This document shows, one piece after another, positions 1 to 5,779 of a stretch of DNA of 5,779 nt (positions are counted from its first letter, which is position 1; every line of letters begins with the position of its first letter). The DNA comes from Chloroflexota bacterium. GTDB lineage: Bacteria > Chloroflexota > Limnocylindria > Limnocylindrales > CSP1-4. The notes below the pieces were generated by a model, which was not told the DNA's origin, did not search any database, and worked only from the letters and a program-made list of their open reading frames with translations. Both the position numbers and the translations under genes were made by a program. The stretch spans positions 1-5,779 of the forward strand of contig JAKAAV010000167.1 of NCBI GenBank assembly GCA_021802185.1. The letters run 5' to 3'.

Positions 1-92
1 GCTCGGCACCCGCAAGCGCTGCGGCCTCCGCCGTGGCGCCGGCCAGCTCGGCACCCGCAAGCGCTGCGGCCTCCGCCGCGTCCGCCGTCCCC
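1..92 (+). repeat. Tandem 45-bp repeat encoding a 15-residue Ala/Ser/Pro linker unit
   Basis: Bases 1-33 are repeated exactly at 46-78, giving a 45-bp period, which is 15 codons and so preserves the frame. The two encoded units (nt 3-47 and 48-92) share their first ten residues, SAPASAAASA, and then diverge (VAPAS versus ASAVP). The match includes synonymous positions, which points to recent duplication by slippage rather than selection on the peptide alone. The window begins inside the repeat, so further copies may exist to the left. It lies in the flexible linker between the presumed lipid anchor and the binding domain. Confidence 0.85.
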
Positions 93-1061
93 GGCGCGTC
101 CACGTCGGCGGCCAATCCGCACGATCCGAACTTCAAGGTCGCCCTCGTGATCCCGGGGACCCTCGGCGACAAGGGCTTCTTCGATTCGGCGAACGCCGGC
201 GTGATGCGGGCCGCGCAGGACTTCGGCATCCAGACGAAGGTGCTGCAGGCATCCCCGACCGACCCGTCGCAGTGGCTGCAGAACCTGCAGTCGGTCTCCG
301 ACGGCAGCTACAACCTGGTCATCACCGGCAGCACGCAGCAGCACGACAACCTGACCCAGGTCGCCAAGCAGCACGCGAACCAGCACTACGTCCAGTTCGA
401 CGATCAGGTCGCGCTGCCGAACGTGCTGAGCATCGAGTACAAGCAGAACGACGGGTCGTACCTGGCGGGAGTGCTCGCGGGCATCGTCGCGACCGACAAG
501 ACGGACTTCAAGCTGTCCAGCGGCGGCGGCAAGATCGGCCTCGTCGGCGGCATGAACATCCCGGTCATCAACGACTTCGTCGACGGCTACAAGCAGGGCG
601 CGGAGTCCGTCGGGATCAAGCCGTCGAACATCCTCGTCTCCTACATCGGCAACTTCAACGATGCGAACAAGGCATACAACCTGACCCAGGCGATGTACGA
701 CCAGGGCGCAGACATCGTGTTCGCCGTCGCCGGCGGAGCAGGCCTCGGTGTGCTGAAGGCCTCGTCCCAAGCGAACAAGTACTCGATCGGCGTCGACTCG
801 AACCAGAACAACCTGTACCCGGGCCACGTGCTGGCGTCGATGGTCAAGGAGGTCGGCAACTCGTTGTACGACCAGATCAAGGCCGCGATCCTCGGCAACG
901 CGCCGTGGGGCACGCTGCTTCACTACGGCCTTCCACAGAAGGGCGTCGGCCTGATCATCGACACGCAGGACGTCCCGCAGTCCGTGGTCGACAAGCTCAA
1001 CGCGGCCGAGCAGGACGTCGCGAGCGGCAAGGTCACGGTCCAGAGCGCGTTCAGCCAGTAA
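1..1061 (+). CDS. BMP/PnrA-family nucleoside ABC transporter substrate-binding protein, 5' end missing
   Basis: This is the extracytoplasmic binding component of a nucleoside ABC importer, homologous in family to B. subtilis NupN and Treponema PnrA. The frame is open through the left edge, so the signal peptide and expected lipobox cysteine lie upstream. The visible part begins with an Ala/Ser/Pro-rich linker of roughly 40 residues (to about nt 130). The folded domain follows with strand FKVALVIPG (134-160), the GDKGFFDSA segment (165-191), the glycine-rich AGGAGLGVL (729-755) and IGVDSNQ (786-806), all in the order and spacing of BMP proteins. The C terminus is complete, with TAA at 1059-1061. 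The usual Asn of the family's FND/FNQ segment is Phe here (GFFDS), a minor divergence near the expected pocket. The next gene is the ATPase, 105 bp downstream. A nucleoside ligand is inferred from family and from the downstream hydrolase; purine versus pyrimidine preference cannot be read. GTG at nt 33 is in frame but is an ordinary Val codon in the linker. Confidence 0.94.
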   Translation, partial: SAPASAAASAVAPASSAPASAAASAASAVPGASTSAANPHDPNFKVALVIPGTLGDKGFFDSANAGVMRAAQDFGIQTKVLQASPTDPSQWLQNLQSVSDGSYNLVITGSTQQHDNLTQVAKQHANQHYVQFDDQVALPNVLSIEYKQNDGSYLAGVLAGIVATDKTDFKLSSGGGKIGLVGGMNIPVINDFVDGYKQGAESVGIKPSNILVSYIGNFNDANKAYNLTQAMYDQGADIVFAVAGGAGLGVLKASSQANKYSIGVDSNQNNLYPGHVLASMVKEVGNSLYDQIKAAILGNAPWGTLLHYGLPQKGVGLIIDTQDVPQSVVDKLNAAEQDVASGKVTVQSAFSQ

Positions 1062-1075
1062 CCGCCCATTCCATG

Positions 1076-1107
1076 TCCGCCGGGGGCGCGCGCTCGTCCC
1101 CGGCGGA
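1076..1107 (+). terminator. Intercistronic hairpin after the binding-protein gene (attenuator or mRNA stabiliser)
   Basis: The arms tccgccgggg (1076-1085) and ccccggcgga (1098-1107) are perfect reverse complements, forming a 10-bp, nearly all G:C stem around a 12-nt loop. It starts 14 nt after the TAA of the binding-protein gene. The tail (ttcctccctcc, 1108-1118) is pyrimidine-rich but not a true T-run, so complete termination is unlikely. In binding-protein operons such a hairpin often protects the upstream message or causes partial read-through, giving more binding protein than membrane components; that role here is inferred. The rest of the 105-bp gap (1062-1166) holds no promoter I can recognise. 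Confidence 0.6.
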
Positions 1108-1166
1108 TTCCTCCCTCCGGAGCCCGATGGCACCGCGAGGGCCAGCGGGAGACGGGTACTCGTGAC

Positions 1167-2701
<1,535 letters not shown>

Positions 2702-2705
<4 letters not shown>

Positions 2706-3802
2706 GCGAAGGCAGCGTCATCGACCAGGACGAAGCTCTCCAGACGCGCGTCGCCGCGGGCCTGCGATCCGTCGCGGACGCGCTCGTGCAGCCCGCGCTG
2801 ACGCTCGCGTTCGCGCTGATCCTCGGCATCGTCCTGATCGTGGCCATCGGGGAGAACCCGGTGGCCGCGTACCACGCGTTCCTCTTCGGCAGCTTCGACA
2901 ACGCCCTGGACTTCGGCAACCTGCTGGCCAAGGCCACGCCGCTCATCACGACCGGCATGTGCGTCGTCATCGCGTTCCGCGGCGGCGCGTTCAACATCGG
3001 CGGCGAGGGCCAGATGTACCTCGGCGCCTTCTGGGGCGCAGTCGCAGGCTTCACGTTCGTGAGCCTGCCGGGACCGCTCCTCATCCTCGCGATCATCGTC
3101 GTCGCAGCGGTCGCGGGCGGCATCTGGGCGGCCATCGCGGGGGCGCTCAAGGCCTTCTGGGAGGTCGACGAGGTCGTCAGCACGCTGCTGATGAACTACA
3201 TCGCGATGCTCGTCACGCAGTACTTCGTCGACAACCAGTTCCGCGACCCGACGGCGGGCGCACCGGCCACCACGTACATCGCCAGCCAGGCGTGGCTGCC
3301 GGGCATCCTCCCGCCGTCCGCCGTCACCGTCGGCCTCCTCATCGCGCTCGTCATCGCGATCGCGACCTGGTTCCTCATGTTCCGGACCGTGTGGGGTGCC
3401 AACGTGCGATCCGCCGGCACGAACCGCCGGTTCGCGCAGGCGATGGGTGTGAACGTCCGCAGGACGCTGATCGAGACGATGTTCATCTCCGGGGCCATCG
3501 CCGGCATCGGCGGCGCGATCGAGGTCATGGGCGTCGAGCACCGCTTCTACCAGGGGTTCTCGCCGGGCTTCGGGTTCCTCGGCCTGACGGCCGCGCTGCT
3601 CGGTCGGCTCAACCCGTGGGGCACGCTGGGGATGGCGTTCCTGTACGCGGCCCTGCTGAACGGCGCCGCCATCATGCAGATCCAGACGCCCGTCCCGAAC
3701 CCGCTCGTGAACATTCTCGAGGGGATCATCGTGGTCATCATGACCGCGCAGGCCAGGCCGCGTCTCGGCCGGCTGATCGGCCGTCGGGGGAGCGCCGCAT
3801 GA
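2702..3802 (+). CDS. Nucleoside ABC transporter permease, first subunit (NupP/YufP type, BPD_transp_2 family)
   Basis: This 366-residue integral membrane protein forms half of the translocation channel. After a polar N terminus (about residues 1-28) it has a series of hydrophobic segments, for example around 32-50, 81-92, 105-122, 126-150 and 208-227. Family hallmarks are FNIGGEGQ (97-104), the polar stretch EVDEVVSTLLMNY (154-166), the cytoplasmic loop SAGTNRRFAQAMG (237-249), which likely contacts the ATPase, and GFLGLTAALLGRLNPWG (291-307). The protein ends in a basic tail (RPRLGRLIGRR). Its length is typical of the longer of the two BMP-system permeases. GTG at 2702 overlaps the ATPase stop, and the TGA at 3800-3802 overlaps the next permease by 4 bp, so the three subunits are probably translated in a coupled way. 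Assignment to a nucleoside importer rests on family motifs plus the neighbouring binding protein and hydrolase. Confidence 0.96.
3786..3792 (+). promoter_or_regulatory. Ribosome binding site that fixes the second permease start
   Basis: GGGGGAG sits six bases before ATG 3799. This matters because the reading frame stays open far upstream, through the antecedent permease gene. The purine-rich box, the ATGA overlap with the previous stop, and the abrupt switch from Arg/His-rich shadow sequence to a membrane protein all place the true start at 3799. Confidence 0.75.
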
Positions 3803-4731
3803 GCTCGCTCGGACAGCTCGTCAACGCCGATCTCCTCGGCGCGCTCCTCCTCTACATGACGCCGATCCTGCTCGCTGCGATCGGCTGCGTGTTCACGCAG
3901 CAGGCGAACATCCTCAACATCGCGATGGAGGGGATGATGCTGACGGCGGCGTTCTTCTCGATCGCCGTCGGCGCCGCAACGCAGAGCGTCTCGCTCGCGA
4001 TCCTCGGCGCGATCGTTTCCGCGATGGCGATGTCGGCACTGTTCGCCTACGTCGTGCTCGTGCTCGGCGCGGACGTCTTCGTGGCCGGCATCGGCATCAA
4101 CCTGCTCGCGGACGGGCTCACGGTGTTCCTGCTCGAGCGCCTCTACAACAACGAGGGCAGCTACACGCCGTCCACGTTCCCGCAGATCTGGAGCCTCAAC
4201 CTGCCGCCCGACTGGTCGAACCAGCCCGGGCTCGGGGTCCTCTACCACATGCTCAACGGCCAGACGTTCATCGTGTTCCTGGCCCTGGTGCTGGTGGTGG
4301 TCTCGCACATCGTCCTGTATCGCACGAAGATCGGGCTGCACATCCGGGCGACGGGCGAGAACCCGGAGGCCGTCGAGGCCGCGGGCCTGAACCCGACCAC
4401 GCTCAAGATCCTGACCGTCATGATCAGCGGCGCGTGCGCGGGCCTCGGCGGGGCCCAGATCGCGATGGCGACGCTCAACGAGTTCATCCGCGAGATGACG
4501 AACGGCGTCGGGTTCATCGGGCTCTCGGCCGAGATCTTCGGCAACGCGACCCCGGTCGGATCGCTCATCGCGTCGGCCGTGTTCGGGCTGGCGAACGCGG
4601 TCGCCGACCGGATCCAGGTCATCCCGAGCTTCAACATCTCGCCCGACCTGGTCCTGACGATCCCCTACGTCGTCACGCTGGTCGCGCTGGCGTTCGCGAT
4701 GATGCGCCGCCGCCGCAACCGGATCGCCTGA
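3799..4731 (+). CDS. Nucleoside ABC transporter permease, second subunit (NupQ/YufQ type, BPD_transp_2 family)
   Basis: This 310-residue membrane protein pairs with the first permease to form the channel. Family marks are the early amphipathic-to-hydrophobic segment with NILNIAMEG (residues 37-45), the ATPase-contacting loop ATGENPEAVEAAGLNP (185-200), and GFIGLSAEIFGNATPVG (238-254) near the C-terminal membrane segments. Hydrophobic spans are clear around 13-32, 45-75, 77-108 and 153-172. The protein ends in a short Arg-rich tail (MRRRRNR), consistent with a cytoplasmic C terminus under the positive-inside rule. It is shorter than the first permease, as usual for this pair. The start overlaps the previous stop as ATGA (3799-3802). 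TGA at 4729-4731 is followed by a 71-bp gap before the hydrolase. An open frame exists upstream of 3799, but its translation is not membrane-like and is a shadow of the first permease. Confidence 0.96.
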   Translation: MSSLGQLVNADLLGALLLYMTPILLAAIGCVFTQQANILNIAMEGMMLTAAFFSIAVGAATQSVSLAILGAIVSAMAMSALFAYVVLVLGADVFVAGIGINLLADGLTVFLLERLYNNEGSYTPSTFPQIWSLNLPPDWSNQPGLGVLYHMLNGQTFIVFLALVLVVVSHIVLYRTKIGLHIRATGENPEAVEAAGLNPTTLKILTVMISGACAGLGGAQIAMATLNEFIREMTNGVGFIGLSAEIFGNATPVGSLIASAVFGLANAVADRIQVIPSFNISPDLVLTIPYVVTLVALAFAMMRRRRNRIA

Positions 4732-4757
4732 TCGCCGGCGCTGCCCGGCCGGCGGTC
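4730..4757 (+). other. Intercistronic hairpin between second permease and nucleoside hydrolase
   Basis: Arms gatcgccggc (4730-4739) and gccggcggtc (4748-4757) pair over ten positions with one G-T wobble, around an 8-nt loop. The stem begins inside the permease stop codon. A second small palindrome, ccgggccccgg (4762-4772), follows. No T-run follows either, so an intrinsic terminator is unlikely. An mRNA-processing or stabilising element, or simply incidental pairing in very GC-rich DNA, are both possible. Nothing else is seen in the 71-bp gap apart from the ribosome binding site of the next gene. Confidence 0.4.
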
Positions 4758-4792
4758 GCCACCGGGCCCCGGATCGCAGCCCGACAGAAGCT

Positions 4793-4797
4793 GGAGG
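4793..4797 (+). promoter_or_regulatory. Ribosome binding site for the nucleoside hydrolase
   Basis: GGAGG is a full core Shine-Dalgarno, five bases before GTG 4803. It selects this GTG over the in-frame ATGs further in (4830 and 4860); starting at either would lose catalytic aspartates. It is the best ribosome site in the window, suggesting efficient independent initiation of the hydrolase. Confidence 0.8.
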
Positions 4798-4802
4798 CCC
4801 GC

Positions 4803-5779
4803 GTGGAACCTCGTTCGCTCATCCTCGACATGGACGTCGGCGTCGACGACTCGCTCGCGATGCTCTACCTGGCCGGTCGTCCCGACGCCCGGATCGCGGC
4901 CGTCGGCAGCGTGCACGGAAACGTGCAGGCGTCACTGGCGGCGCAGAACGGGCGGCGGGTGCTCGAGCTCTGCGGGCTGGACGACGTGCCGGTCGCGGTC
5001 GGGTGCTGGCGCCCGATGGCGCAGGAGCTTGCGACCGCGGGCTGGGTGCACGGCGACGACGGGCTCGGGAACACGAACCAGCCGGACCCGCGGCGCGGGC
5101 CGACGAGGGAGCACGCGGTCGCGCAGCTGATCAGGCTCGCGCACGAGCGACCGGGCGAGTACGACGTCGTGGCGACCGGTCCCCTGACGAACCTCGGGAC
5201 GGCCCTCGTCATGGACCGGGACCTCCCGCGTCTCATCCGCTCGGTGACGCTCATGGGCGGGTCGTTCGACGGCGTGGGCAACGCGGCGCCCTTCGGGGAG
5301 GCCAACATCTGGCACGACCCGGAAGCCGCCGAGCTCGTGTTCAACGCCGGCTGGCCGGTCACGATGGTGGGCCTGGACGTCACGATGGAGACTCGTCTCG
5401 AGGAACCCGAGCTGGAGGCCATCGGGGCGGCGGATACGCCGCAGGCCCGGTTCGCGACCGCGATCCTGCAGCACTACCTCGGCGTCTACGCTCGGAGCTT
5501 CGGCGGACGGCGGATCTGCCCGCTGCACGACCCCCTCGCCGCCGGGGTGGCCGTGGAGCCGTCGCTCGTGATGTCGTCGGCTGACGTCGAGGTGCACGTC
5601 GCGCGAGCGGAAGGCCCGACGCGCGGCATGACGATGGTCGACCGGCGGCCGAAGTACATGGAGGCGGAGGGCCGGAGCGGCCCGTTCACGCGCGTCGCTC
5701 TTCGGGTGGATTCGCGCCGCTTCGTCGACCAGCTCGTGGGGGTGCTGACGCATCCGCTCCCGGCCCCGGCGGCCGCCGC
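4803..5779 (+). CDS. Inosine/uridine-preferring-type nucleoside hydrolase, 3' end beyond window
   Basis: This cytoplasmic enzyme cleaves the N-glycosidic bond of ribonucleosides to give free base and ribose, using a bound Ca2+. The frame is open from GTG 4803 to the window edge (325 codons, no stop), close to full family length, so only a short tail is likely missing. The signature is DMDVGVDD (residues 9-16), a variant of the usual DTDPGxDD that keeps all four Asp. HGN (38-40) provides the ribose-binding Asn. Further motifs are VHGDDGLGN (82-90), ATGPLTN (124-130, with T125 at a Ca2+-ligand position), GN at 159-160, EANI (166-169), DPEAA (172-176) and LHDPLA (241-246). These match, almost residue for residue, the Crithidia enzyme positions Asp10, Asp14, Asp15, Asn39, Thr126, Asn160, Glu166, Asn168, His241 and Asp242. 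The His-Asp pair and intact first motif favour group I hydrolases. The base preference cannot be read. Its place behind a nucleoside importer says it processes the imported substrate. Confidence 0.95.
   Translation, partial: MEPRSLILDMDVGVDDSLAMLYLAGRPDARIAAVGSVHGNVQASLAAQNGRRVLELCGLDDVPVAVGCWRPMAQELATAGWVHGDDGLGNTNQPDPRRGPTREHAVAQLIRLAHERPGEYDVVATGPLTNLGTALVMDRDLPRLIRSVTLMGGSFDGVGNAAPFGEANIWHDPEAAELVFNAGWPVTMVGLDVTMETRLEEPELEAIGAADTPQARFATAILQHYLGVYARSFGGRRICPLHDPLAAGVAVEPSLVMSSADVEVHVARAEGPTRGMTMVDRRPKYMEAEGRSGPFTRVALRVDSRRFVDQLVGVLTHPLPAPAAA

Noticed and set aside
33..35. GTG as translation start of the binding protein
   Set aside because: The frame continues to the left edge within a tandem repeat of the linker, and a start here would leave no signal peptide or lipobox. 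It is a Val codon.
272..1165. Out-of-frame plus-strand ORF of 297 codons over the binding-protein gene
   Set aside because: It has Arg-dominated shadow composition and overlaps a motif-rich binding protein almost entirely.
1062..1166. Internal promoter before the ATPase
   Set aside because: I see no convincing -35/-10 pair; the gap is dominated by the hairpin and GC-rich sequence.
2959..3798. N-terminal extension of the second permease upstream of 3799
   Set aside because: The extension is an Arg/His-rich shadow of the first permease gene. ATG 3799 has a good ribosome site and an ATGA overlap, and gives the normal family length.
3547..4341. Antisense frame of 264 codons opposite the permease junction
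   Set aside because: It has the same shadow composition, spans two well-supported genes and has no recognisable motif.
4932..5753. Antisense frames opposite the nucleoside hydrolase (4932-5753 and 4865-5422)
   Set aside because: The plus strand carries a motif-complete hydrolase over the same bases. The antisense products are Arg/His/Pro-rich with no domain signs.

Overview
This is a strongly GC-rich window in which almost every third codon position is G or C. It is packed with co-directional plus-strand genes separated by tiny overlaps or short gaps. Base composition, GTG starts and an Ala/Ser/Pro-rich linker on a periplasmic-type binding protein suggest a high-GC Gram-positive bacterium (Actinomycetota, possibly a soil lineage such as Thermoleophilia). 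The phylum is an inference; no marker gene is present.

Layout, left to right: (1) the 3' part of a BMP/PnrA-type solute-binding protein gene, cut by the left edge inside a tandemly repeated linker (1-1061); (2) a 105-bp gap with a perfect 10-bp hairpin just after the stop (1062-1166); (3) a duplicated-domain ABC ATPase (1167-2705); (4) a first permease, overlapping the ATPase by 4 bp (2702-3802); (5) a second permease, overlapping the first by 4 bp (3799-4731); (6) a 71-bp gap with a hairpin that starts inside the stop codon (4732-4802); (7) a nucleoside hydrolase gene that starts at GTG 4803 behind a clear Shine-Dalgarno and is still open at the right edge (4803-5779).

Together the genes form a nucleoside uptake and salvage operon. 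The lipid-anchored binding protein captures a nucleoside outside the membrane. The two permeases form the channel, and the ATPase, with one consensus and one degenerate site as usual in this family, powers import. The cytoplasmic hydrolase then splits the nucleoside into free base and ribose. The transporter is of the kind known from Bacillus subtilis NupNOPQ (YufNOPQ) and Streptococcus/Lactococcus BmpA-NupABC. The promoter must lie left of the window, and further catabolic genes may lie to the right.

The window is mostly conventional. The points worth a second look are the exact DNA repeat in the binding-protein linker, the two intercistronic hairpins that may set protein ratios, and small departures from the nucleoside hydrolase consensus. 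I did not find evidence of a novel system, mobile element, CRISPR array or RNA gene.
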